A DNA stretch of 64,000 bases from Drosophila miranda (lineage: Eukaryota; Arthropoda; Insecta; Diptera; Drosophilidae). The stretch is from positions 18,804,913 to 18,868,912 of the forward strand of contig NC_046677.1 of the NCBI RefSeq assembly GCF_003369915.1, given 5' to 3'. Below the pieces are notes generated by a model. That model was not told where the DNA came from. It searched no databases and saw only the letters and a program-made list of their open reading frames with translations. How positions within the stretch are numbered: the first letter of the stretch is position 1; each line of letters begins with the position of its first letter. A program made the translations under genes and the position numbers. Below are positions 12,601 through 21,563 of this stretch, piece by piece.

Positions 12601-13657
12601 AAGCCCGGGAATTGGAACAACAAATAAGAAATAGACAAGTACAAAAGGAATATGTTTGTCGCGTGGAAGGTCGTTTTCCCGAGTAAGCTACACAATTGCC
12701 GTAGTAATTACGCTATACCATACATTCTTTTTACAGTGGGATAATTGAATGCAATGAACCTATTCAAGTTGTCAGCTACAAAATTGGAGTTTGTAGGGTA
12801 TCGCCAAACGGCAAAGACTGCAGGACAACGTTCCGAAGAATTTCTGAAGTTGGTGACTGTAGCATTGTTCTGTGCAAACCACTCACCGGACGCATGCACC
12901 AAATAAGAGTACATCTGCAATATTTAGGTAAGAATTTATTTAGGTACATTTCTAATGCTGATAAGAACATTGACTCTTTTATTGGCAGGTTACCCCATTG
13001 TAAATGATCCCTTGTACAACCACGATGTCTTTGGGCCCTCTAAGGGAAGAGGAGGCGACATTGGAGGAAAAAGTGACGATCAGCTGATCAACAATCTAAT
13101 CAAAATTCATAATGCCGAGAATTGGTTGGGAGTTGAAGAAGGCGGAGATGTGTTAATGGAAAATCCATTAAAGTGTGAAATAAAAAATTCTGTACAAAAC
13201 GAAGATTTAATTGAGATAGGAGCTCAGAATTCAAAAATAACATCAATGGTTGCTTCAATTACAGAAGTACGTACAATTCAATCTGTTCAAGCAGAAATTT
13301 TTTAAAAATCATCTTTCTACTTTATAGGCTCCCCCCCAGACTGGTCACGCAGAACCAATCGACCCATTTGATTTAAATAAAACAACATATGATCCACATT
13401 GTCATGAGTGCAAGGTTAACTATAGAGATCCCAATGCCAAAGATCTGCTCATGTACCTGCATGCTTGGAAATATAAGGTTAATCACATTTAACTTGCACA
13501 TAGTTCATATTAATATAAAAGGAATATTAGTAACTAATTGCATAGTAATACATATCCAAAATTTTTATATTTGCAGGGTGTCGACTGGGAGTACAGAACA
13601 GAGTTGCCGGACTGGGCTTGTAAAGAGCTCATTGATTATGATACCATAGACCAGTAG
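9660..13657 (+). CDS. RluA-2: RNA pseudouridine synthase, RPUSD2 type
   Basis: RluA-family synthases isomerise uridine to pseudouridine in RNA. Nine coding exons join in frame with GT-AG borders: 9660-9839, 11518-11692, 11748-11970, 12309-12396, 12462-12682, 12737-12927, 12989-13266, 13328-13477, 13577-13657, giving 528 residues. The catalytic motif HRLDRLTSG lies in exon 5, with the nucleophile Asp at about residue 254. Also visible are a GLRKVYPYFF/KGRWVG block typical of the RPUSD2 branch, an S4-like region before it, VHPCGRYRHNT, and GRMHQIRVHLQYLGYP with NDPLYN. The Cys-rich C-terminus (CHECK-type residues around exon 8, then LLMYLHAWKYKG) also matches RPUSD2. The first exon is the least certain: the ATG at 9660 is the first in the open frame and its donor (CAA|GTAAGC) fits phase 0, but an upstream exon is possible. 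Intron 1 (1.7 kb) carries a small hairpin element. Confidence 0.9.
10522..10612. mobile_element. MITE-like hairpin in RluA-2 intron 1
   Basis: An imperfect inverted repeat: AACACTAAAACCC ... ACAAAGACATTTAAAAGCA on the left pairs with TGCTTTTTAATGTCTTTGT ... GGGTGTTAGTG on the right. The loop is about 15 bp. The long stem without coding sequence is consistent with a miniature inverted-repeat element; no target duplication was established. Confidence 0.5.
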
Positions 13658-14477
13658 TCGGTACTACCTATTACTAAACGTACGAAAGAGACAAGCAGCA
13701 AGTAAGAAACCAAACGGCTTCGTAAGTGTTGACTACGCACTACAAAACATGTGGATGGATGCGTCCCGACCACTGCTACATAAACCAACAAATACATGTA
13801 TTTTAAAACCAATCAATCTATAGTTTTGTATAAGATGTTCAAAAATAGACCAAAAAAGTTAATTAGGCTATTGCATTTCGCAATCGACATCTCGTCCACC
13901 CAGCTGAGGCCCACAGTCGTATAACGAAGACATACTGATCATGCTCTTTCATCTCGCTTGCGCACTCACTATGCGTCTTCTCGATCTTTTCCCAGTGATT
14001 CAACTGACAATTTGTACGACTCAGTTCAAAGCATCTGTACTAAATATCATAATGGGAATTCACACACATATTCAAGAATGTAACGAGTTCGCTTCAGGCG
14101 ACTATTCTCGTTTGGTTAGGTAGTTGGGAAGGTGGGCTTCAAAGTGCAATAGTTGCAGGCAAAGGCATGATGTCGCATGAACTTCACATAGTACATCAAA
14201 TCCCAGATATACAACTAAACTCGATTCCTTCCAGTTTTGTTCCTCTCGTCACATACACAGCTTTTCATGGCGATATACTACTGGGATAAGATACGATTTA
14301 AGCCAGGTCACAGTAACCACGTGAGATACTTGGCTGATTAGTGGACGGAGGCGGAAAGACCATTGACACTTGAGAATCACAGGGAGTAAACATTGTCCAT
14401 TAGAATGTTGAAGGTGCTAAGTGTGTATAAGCAACAAATTTTCATTTCATACATATATATTTTTATATAATATAAAT
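13658..14477. other. RluA-2 3' flank, no gene recognised
   Basis: This stretch holds the presumed RluA-2 3' untranslated region and spacer up to the foldback element. The open frame at 13941-14123 has no family signature. Confidence 0.45.
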
Positions 14478-15160
14478 ACCTTGTTGAAAGTTAATTGAAA
14501 ACCCATGACCCATGACCCCCCAATAAAGATAACGAATTGTTTATTCCTGCTGAGAGCCTTTTCATGAAAAGCGGCCCGAGGCTTTAAATTTAACTTTCCC
14601 GAGTCCTGCGGCACTCTTGTGATTTCCCCACTTTAAATCAGTTAACGCGGGCGCCCTCTTGTTGAACCAAGCGCCCTTTGGCGGCCTTACCCGTTTTAGT
14701 GTTGCCGGATCGATACTGCATCCACGATCGCGTGCATCGCGCCAGCAGCTGGTACATTATTTATGTACCTGCACTTTTTACGACGTACGTAAGTTTTCCT
14801 CGTTTCCCCTTATTCATCTTTTTCTTTGACTTTTTTTGGCTCTTCTTTTTTTATTCCCTCCAGCTCTATTGGCCGAAATCACCTCTGGCCACAAACTGAT
14901 ATGTTATTTTGAAAAGTTATTAAATTATTATTTATTCATTTACTTTATTTACCTCTTCCTTTCATTTCATCAGTTCGCTCCATCCGGTGGCCATCCATGC
15001 TGTTTTCTCCGCTTTTCTAGTCCGCTCGCCGTCGATACCTCCTCCGCAGGTTATACCGCCGTAGCTCTTCGTCCTCTCGTGAAGTCCAAGGGATGTGCTC
15101 CTGGCTGGACTGTGACTGGCTGTCTTACTGCGGGCCATAGCAATGATGCCGCTGCTTCGT
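14478..15160 (+). repeat. left inverted arm of foldback element
   Basis: Pairs with the reverse complement of 17425-18256 over nearly its whole length. Shared landmarks include TAACGAATTGTTTATT, GTTAACGCGGGCGCCCTCTT, TCGATACTGCATCCACGATC and CAAACTGATATGTTATTTTG. Near the inner end the left arm lacks roughly 150-200 bp present in the right arm (between about 14995 and 15020). Confidence 0.85.
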
Positions 15161-15724
15161 CGATGAGTCGACCCTGCCCGTGCGCTGCAGGGACATAACG
15201 CGAATCAAATCAGTATATAATTGTGGATAGTCCTTCACAGAGGACTTACCCTACGCTTTGCCACAAGCCGAGTCGTATCCGATTTCACCCTGCTGACGGA
15301 GTCCTACCCAAGCACTAAGGATGCGTATTCGGGACAGACCGAGTCCTATCCCAGCTAGACGGAATCGTCTCCCAGCAGAACAGAATCGCACCCCTTGCAA
15401 GATCCGAACCTAGCAAGCCATCGTCATTCTTCGACCTGGCCATTGACAACAAGGACTTTAACAATGGCAACTATGGGAGGGGCTACGCGGGCTACTGGAT
15501 TCTAAATATATCTCGTTGTTGTTAGGTTTAAGGATATACGCTTCCATTCATTTAGATAGTAGGCACAAATGTTTTCCACTTGTTTATTTATTTATACTAA
15601 GCTAAGTTTTGATGAATAAAACTATTGAAAAGTTATCCTTGCTGTATCCTGTATGGGGGACAATATACCGATTACAAAAACGCGGGGCACGCCTAGATCT
15701 GTTCACAAAAAGCGGAAAAAACTA

Positions 15725-16235
15725 AATTATTTTGAAAAGGGAAAATTTCTTTGATCCTTAATAAGGACTTCATCAAATTAGGAACATTTTTCCGAACACA
15801 GGAAGCCGTCGCACGTCCCGATCGAGCCATAAGTAGCCGAGAAAACTAAGTATGTATAGTTGGGGTGGTTGGAGTCCTTACCAAAGGATCAAGGACATTT
15901 TTCTGATCACGGAGGGCCATGGCACGCCCCGTTCGTGCGACAAATAAGGGAACAAACAGGATATATATGTCTGGAGAAAATATCTTTGATCCTTGGTAAG
16001 GACTCAAAAAAATCAGGGACATTTTTCCGAACACAGGAAGCCGTGGCAAGCCCAGATCGCCCCATAAATAGCGGTGGAAATGAATATTTTGGATCCTTGA
16101 TATCCTTGGTCCTTGAAAAGGACTTCATAAAATCAGGGAGATTTTTCCGAGTACAGGAAGCCGTCGCACGCCCAAATCAGCCCACAAATAACGGAGAAAA
16201 CCAAACTGGCTATGAAAATGTAGTTCAAGAAATCA
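15725..16235. repeat. internal tandem repeats, left block
   Basis: About four diverged units of roughly 105-120 bp. Each has a TTGATCCTT...AAGGACT piece, an ACATTTTTCCGAACACAGG piece and a CAGGAAGCCGT...GCACG...GATC...CCATAAATA piece. Related units in the opposite orientation occur at 16905-17330. Confidence 0.75.
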
Positions 16236-16283
16236 CCAATAGGGGCGCTACCGTACAAAAAAAAACTCCCGTCAAATGGTAAA

Positions 16284-16433
16284 AATCTGGATGGGACACC
16301 AGGCCAACAGAAATCAGCAGAAGGTCGCTGAATTTTTTTTAAATTGTTGGTCCCCCAAAAGTATGCACCAATTTTTTTGCACTCGCTACAGTTGCTTGCT
16401 GCTGATTTCTGTTCGCCTGGTATCCCATCCAGT
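16284..16433. repeat. central hairpin inside foldback element
   Basis: CTGGATGGGACACCAGGCCA ... CAGAAATCAGCAG at 16284-16321 is matched by the reverse complement at about 16398-16433, with few mismatches. It marks the centre of the element, or a smaller element nested in it. Confidence 0.75.
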
Positions 16434-16904
16434 TTTTTTTTTTTTTTTTCATGTGGAAAATTTGTATTTTATTGTATACAAGTTTACTGCTACCTTTCGT
16501 GGCAACTTAATCTAGTTTTACATTTAAGGGGAAAAACAATTGATCACAGGAGATACATACATAAACTTAATGTTACATATATGGAGTAGGTACATACATT
16601 ATTTACAATATTTACAAAAAGTTAATGAGATGTTATAGGAGGGATCTAGTAGGGAGATCCAGTGGATGACACCTTTTGAGTCTTCTTTTCCTTGGCGGGT
16701 TAATTAGACGTCTGGCTAGCGCATTAGGGTGACCACCAAGTCGTTGCAAGTACCTTGCTGCATGTAATTGTATAACATCGCCCACTTTGGGAACCAGTTT
16801 TTGACGTGACTTTTTTTTTTACGGTGGCGCCCCTTTCGGTTATTTCTTGAACTATGTACACTTTCAAAAATAACAAATTGAACCAGTTTTGTTTTCTTCA
16901 TTAT

Positions 16905-17330
16905 TTGTGGGCCGATCGGGACGTACGACCTTTATGGAGTCCTTATCAAGGATCAAGGATCAAGGATAATTTCCCAAGACATATATATCTTGTTTTTTCC
17001 GTTATTTATGGGCCAATCAGGGCGTGCGATATCTTCCTGTGATCGGAAAATATCCTTGATCCTTTGATGAGGACTGCGAATTACATATTTACTTTTCTTG
17101 GCTGTTTGTGGACTAATCTAGGCGTGCGAAGGCTTCGTGTGATCAGAAAAATATCCCTGACTTTATGAAGTCCTTTTCAAGGCCCAAGGATATCAAGGAT
17201 CAAAAATATTCATTTTCTCCGCTTTTTGTAGGCCGATCTGGACAAAGGATCAATGACATTTTCCCTTATCAAAAATATTTTGTTTTTTCCGCTTTTTGTG
17301 AACCTATCTGGGCTAATTGTTGGGATATTT
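16905..17330. repeat. internal tandem repeats, right block (inverted)
   Basis: About four units carrying TTATTTGTGGGCCGATCGGG / GGCGTGCGA / AAAATATCCTTGATCC / AAGGACT in the orientation opposite to the left block, as expected in a foldback structure. Confidence 0.7.
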
Positions 17331-17424
17331 GGGATAATTTCCGCCTTACAGGATACAGCAAGGATAATTTTTTTTCTTAATTTTATTCATCAAAACTTAT
17401 TATAAGGACGCCACATTATCGACT

Positions 17425-18256
17425 CAGCGGCATCATGGCTATGGCCCGCAGCAAGACAGCCAGAGGCTGCCACAGTCAAGCCAGGAGCACATCCTTAGGA
17501 CATCCCCAGAAGTCCAGGAGCTACGGCGGTATAGCCCCCGGAGGATGTATCGACGGCGAGCAGAGCCAGAGCCTCGCGCGCGTCCAGAGGGGCGCACGGC
17601 ATCGTGGCCCCGTGCAAGACCAGGCCCCGGTCAGTTGCCTGGAGTGGACTGCCGTCATGGAGCGCACATTCGCTCATATCAACCGGAAGACCAAAAGGGA
17701 GAAGCCCCTGGTAAACGATGATGGGCACGAAAGACGTATTCCCGGAAACCGGATCGAGCGAACTGATGAAATGAAAGGAAGAGGTAAATAAAGTAAATGA
17801 ATAAATAATAATTTAATAACTTTTCAAAATGACATATCAGTTTGTGGCCAGAGGTGATTTCGGCCAATAGAGCTGGAGGGAATAAAAAAAGAAGAGCCAA
17901 AAAAAGTCAAAGAAAAAGATGAATAAGGGGAAACGAGGAAAACTTACGTACGTCGTACGTCGTAAAAAGTGCAGGTACATAAATAATGTACCAGCTGCTG
18001 GCGCGATGCACGCGATCGTGGATGCAGTATCGATCCGGCAAGACTAAAACGGGTAAGGCCTCCAAAGGGCGCTTGGTTTAACAAGAGGGCGCCCGCGTTA
18101 ACTGATTTAAAGTGGGAAAATCACAAGAGTGCCGCTGGACTCGGGAAAGTTAAATTTAAAGCCTCGGACTGCTCATGCTCTCAAAAGAAATAAACAATTC
18201 GTAATCTCTATTGGGAGCTGGGATCATGGCTTTTCAATCAACTTTCAACAGGGTTC
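17425..18256 (-). repeat. right inverted arm of foldback element
   Basis: Reverse complement of the left arm, slightly longer. The inner end (about 17425-17760) has a G+C-rich open frame (17435-17791, 118 codons) that is only partly retained in the left arm. It lacks any domain I recognise and I do not treat it as a gene. Confidence 0.85.
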
Positions 18257-18319
18257 CAGGGTCTTCGGCTCAGGTGTTCGGCTACCACCTCATCACCTGG
18301 CAGTGTTATCGGAGCGTAG

Positions 18320-18425
18320 AACAGCTGGTCACACTCTGCCGCTGTCGAAATACGACAAGGTATATTTCGGTATGTTTCTGAGGGTTGGTCGGTATATTTA
18401 ATAAGTCCGCGGTCACACTGGTCGT
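18320..18425 (+). promoter_or_regulatory. Grip75 promoter: Motif 1 plus TATACC-type repeats
   Basis: Two GGTCACACT sites (Drosophila core promoter Motif 1, bound by M1BP) lie at about 18327-18335 and 18410-18418. Between them are GGTATATTTCGGTATGTTTC, TGAGGGTTGG and GGTATATTTAATAAGTCCGC. The proximal site is about 80 bp before the Grip75 ATG. The module has the same order and orientation relative to the gene as those of Cog4 and Art8. Confidence 0.7.
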
Positions 18426-18497
18426 GACACTGATGCGATCTGTCGCGTTGAACAAAATAAACAAAATAAAGCTGGTGGTAATTAGGAAAGCTCCACA

Positions 18498-21400
18498 ATG
18501 ATACACGACTTATTGTTATCTTGCTTAACTAAGACAGGTTTGGGTATACAAAGTTTTATGGTAAGAATTGGTCGAGCATCTACTTACATATGTATGTATA
18601 GTACTTTATATAGAACTAAGTACCTACATATGTACATCACATTAATGTCAACTTATTATATTTTAGGACAACAATGCAATTGACCACTTTATCCATCCTT
18701 GCGAAAGACAACTATACATAGAAATTTTAGACATTATTAATGTTCTTCAAGAAGTTGTTCAGTTCACAGTTTTATTGAGATTAAATGAAGATGAAAGATG
18801 TAATAAATTAATAATGAATGAAAATCACAGCGATGAAGGTAAGTTCAAGTAAACTTGTAAATGACTATAGCTTGTAACGATGCATAATTTTATCGTAGAA
18901 CTCCCACGTGGTTTTTACTTCATAAATTTTGCCAAAGGCATCGAGGCAGCGCTTGACGAATATTATGATAACATCATACAGCTTGAAACATTTTGCTCAA
19001 AGAAAAAGTCTAATTTGCTTGCATTTGTTCATGATGCTTTACAAGAAAAACTCCCAATTTTCCTTTTTTTGCGAAAACTTATTTTCGAAATACGAATGCA
19101 AAAACTACATGGATGTACAATGCTCCATAGCCTACATCAACATTCAGAGCATGGAGATTTTCAACTGGAAAGAATTACTAATATGCAAGTAATATAAAAT
19201 CGACAAAGAGTGTTTATTATATCTATGTACATGCTTTATAGAGTCATGAAGCCAGTCAAATTTGCATTTTTCTCAAGTCTGGCCCACTGGCTAATTTTTG
19301 GAGTGATCGACGATGTCCATTCAGAGTTTTTTATTAAATTCTCTCCACTCGATGAATCGTCCAATAATAGCTCTTGCTCCAAATCATCAGCTAATAACAC
19401 CCGACTGGTAAGCTTCTAAAATCCGTAAACACATCTTTAATTCAAAATGAATGTGCTAATTTTTAGAATGCAGGTGCTAACTGTGAAGACTATATATGGC
19501 AATATGAAATCAATATGTGTCAACTGCCAGGATTTTTGTCTACCATCGTAGCTGAGAAAGTTCTATTCGTAGGACAAACCATTCTTGTTTTTAAAATGGG
19601 ACGAAGCTTTCAGAGAAACAATAAAAACAAGCACTGGGCTAACAATCTTTCTGATAGTACGCGCGATGATATTTACGAGCTGTGGAATGGCAAAGAATCT
19701 TTATTCTTTGGCATGGTAGAAGATCTGAATAATGATGAAAAAATTGATGTTTTTCATATCGAAAGCGTTATAAACGAAATAAAGAAATACGTTAGCATGC
19801 GTTTGTCAGAGATAGCCCTAAATGAGGTTGATTTAGAACGCCAAATGGGATTAATAAAAGATTTCTATTTGTTAGGGCGCGGAGAGTTTTACTTAGAGTT
19901 TTTATCTCAACTAACCCGCGCTTCAGATGTCTACTGTGATTCCAGTTCAAAAAATTACACGAGATCTTTTGAGGTTCGTTTAAACAACACCTAAAATAAT
20001 ATGTATGCATACATTTATATTACAATATGTCTCTTAATTGCAGCTTGCCGCAACTGTCATGGGCATTACGGATGATTTGGAAAATTTCTCACTAAGTGTT
20101 CAGAGAACTATCGGGGAGTCGGACGAAAACTGCGAATTTCGAATCTTGGAAAATCTTCATTTAAAATATATATATGAATGGCCATTGAATCTTTTGTTTT
20201 CGCCAAAGGCAATTGAGCGATACAACCAGATATTTAGATTCTTATTGATAATTAGAAAACTTCAATACGACCTGCAACAAGTTTGGACAACACAGATATT
20301 GGCAGCAAAGTTAATGTCTGGTCCCAAAAACATGAAAATGATGAATCTCCTCAATCAACTTATGTTCTTTTTGAATAATTTGCAGTATTACATTCAAGTG
20401 GATGTGCTCGAAAGTGAGTTGCTTGATGACATTTATAATTCCATATTGACATCTATATTACATATATTTTAGGTCAGTTCAGTATTTTGATAAATGTCAT
20501 AAGGAAGAAAGCCGATTTTGAAGAAATACAACGGAAGCATACAGTATTTCTAGCGAATGTCCTTTCCCAGTGTTTCCTGCTTTCTGGTTCAAAGGACTCA
20601 CAAATGAATTCTACACGAACAACATGCCAATCTCAAAACCCCATTTATGGCATAATTCTCGAACTCTTTTATATATGTGAAAAATTTAGCTGCATCAGCG
20701 CGAAGGAAAGCACATCCGATGGATTTCTAAAGGAGCTGGATAATCTAGAAGAAAGGTCTGATCCTAGCCAACTTTTATTGGTTACTTTTGTAAAATATAT
20801 TTAGGTTGGATTGAAGTCTGAGTACGATTTCAGAATGAGATTTGTTCCCGCACGCAAAGTCAATATAGCCATATCCGCCGATCTGTATGAAGACCTGCTT
20901 ATTGGAGATATGATTATAGCGACTGGGCTGTAGATCAAATGTATTTTTCATCGGGCTAAAAAGCTTCTTTAACTTTTTTTTGATAAGAGTGAAGCATTTT
21001 GAAGCATATAAAGTTTATATTTTCTGGATTATCATTAGTCCGTCTGTATGTTTGTTCGTAGACATGACCCTTAGGCTTACTGTTCATGAATGAAGAGGGA
21101 AATAAACTTTATCGCTCGTGGTGATTTTCACTGATTTCCATTCTCATTAAACGGTACAGTATTGCTATCACTTTTGTCGACGTCCAAAATAATCCAAAAG
21201 AATTTAATTCGTTAAAGAAAATACACTTTCCCTTACCTTAAACTCAAATTAACCACAATAGCGTGGAATACCGTCGACAGTGATGGTTTTATACACAACG
21301 TGCATTTATTAATTACAGAGTAGACATCTACAGACTTTATGGTCTGGTTTTTTTTTAATGCACATAGTAATGCTATGATTTTTTTTTATATTTTTAGGTT

Positions 21401-21533
21401 TGGCGTCCAAATAGCGAGCCTTGTTCAATTACTACTGAACATTAAAACAGCATCTTGCTTGGGGCCGCTTTCCCAGCTTTTATTGCGATTGGATTTTAAT
21501 CATTGGTTTAGTTCCACCCATAACATTTCCTAA
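18498..21533 (+). CDS. Grip75: gamma-tubulin complex protein Grip75 (GCP4)
   Basis: A GCP4-type subunit of the gamma-tubulin ring complex, which nucleates microtubules at centrosomes and spindles. Eight coding exons: 18498-18560, 18667-18838, 18899-19184, 19242-19407, 19467-19973, 20044-20413, 20473-20755, 21398-21533, giving 660 residues, close to the family length. Diagnostic pieces are the MIHDLLLSCL start, EFFIKFSPLD, ISTDELF-free linker, AEKVLFVGQTI, IKDFYLLGRGEFYLEFL (start of the second Grip domain), EWPLNLLFSPKAIERYN, NNLQYYIQVDVLESQFS and the ending SQLLLRLDFNHW. Intron 3 only keeps frame with a GC donor (AT|GCAAGT at 19185). The last intron (642 bp) holds a possible retroelement fragment. 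The promoter module lies just upstream, and the 3' end meets Cog4 tail to tail. Confidence 0.93.
20812..20933 (+). pseudogene. possible BEL/Pao protease fragment in Grip75 intron
   Basis: A run of codons in the last Grip75 intron translates as FVPARKVNIAISADLYEDLL followed by IGDMIIATGL and a stop. The ISADLY-type core resembles the V-D-x-L-x-G-A-D-x-Y stretch after the protease of BEL/Pao retrotransposons. The match is short and the call is an inference from family pattern. Confidence 0.35.
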
Positions 21534-21563
21534 ACTAAACCTTGAAATACTACTTATAAGAGT

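Larger units (their letters stand above)
14478..18256. mobile_element. 3.8-kb foldback transposon (FB/Galileo-like)
   Basis: Long imperfect inverted arms flank a centre of tandem repeats that themselves occur in opposite orientation on the two sides. The outer ends pair as CTTGTTGAAAGTTAATTGAA on the left against the complement of TTCAATCAACTTTCAACAGG on the right. No transposase frame is seen, so this is a non-autonomous copy. Long-armed elements with internal tandem repeats are known in Drosophila as FB and as Galileo (P superfamily), but I could not match the termini to either, nor find a clear target-site duplication. The element lies between RluA-2 and Grip75 and ends about 65 bp before the Grip75 promoter module. 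Confidence 0.8.

Noticed and set aside
14678-14899. 73-codon hydrophobic frame in the left arm
   Set aside because: It is within the inverted arm; the same bases read in reverse in the right arm give other frames, and the Phe-rich run comes from a pyrimidine tract.
17435-17791. 118-codon G+C-rich open frame in the right arm of the foldback element
   Set aside because: It lies inside an inverted arm whose left partner is deleted there, is rich in Arg/Gly/Ser by composition, and shows no domain. Open frames are expected by chance in G+C-rich sequence.
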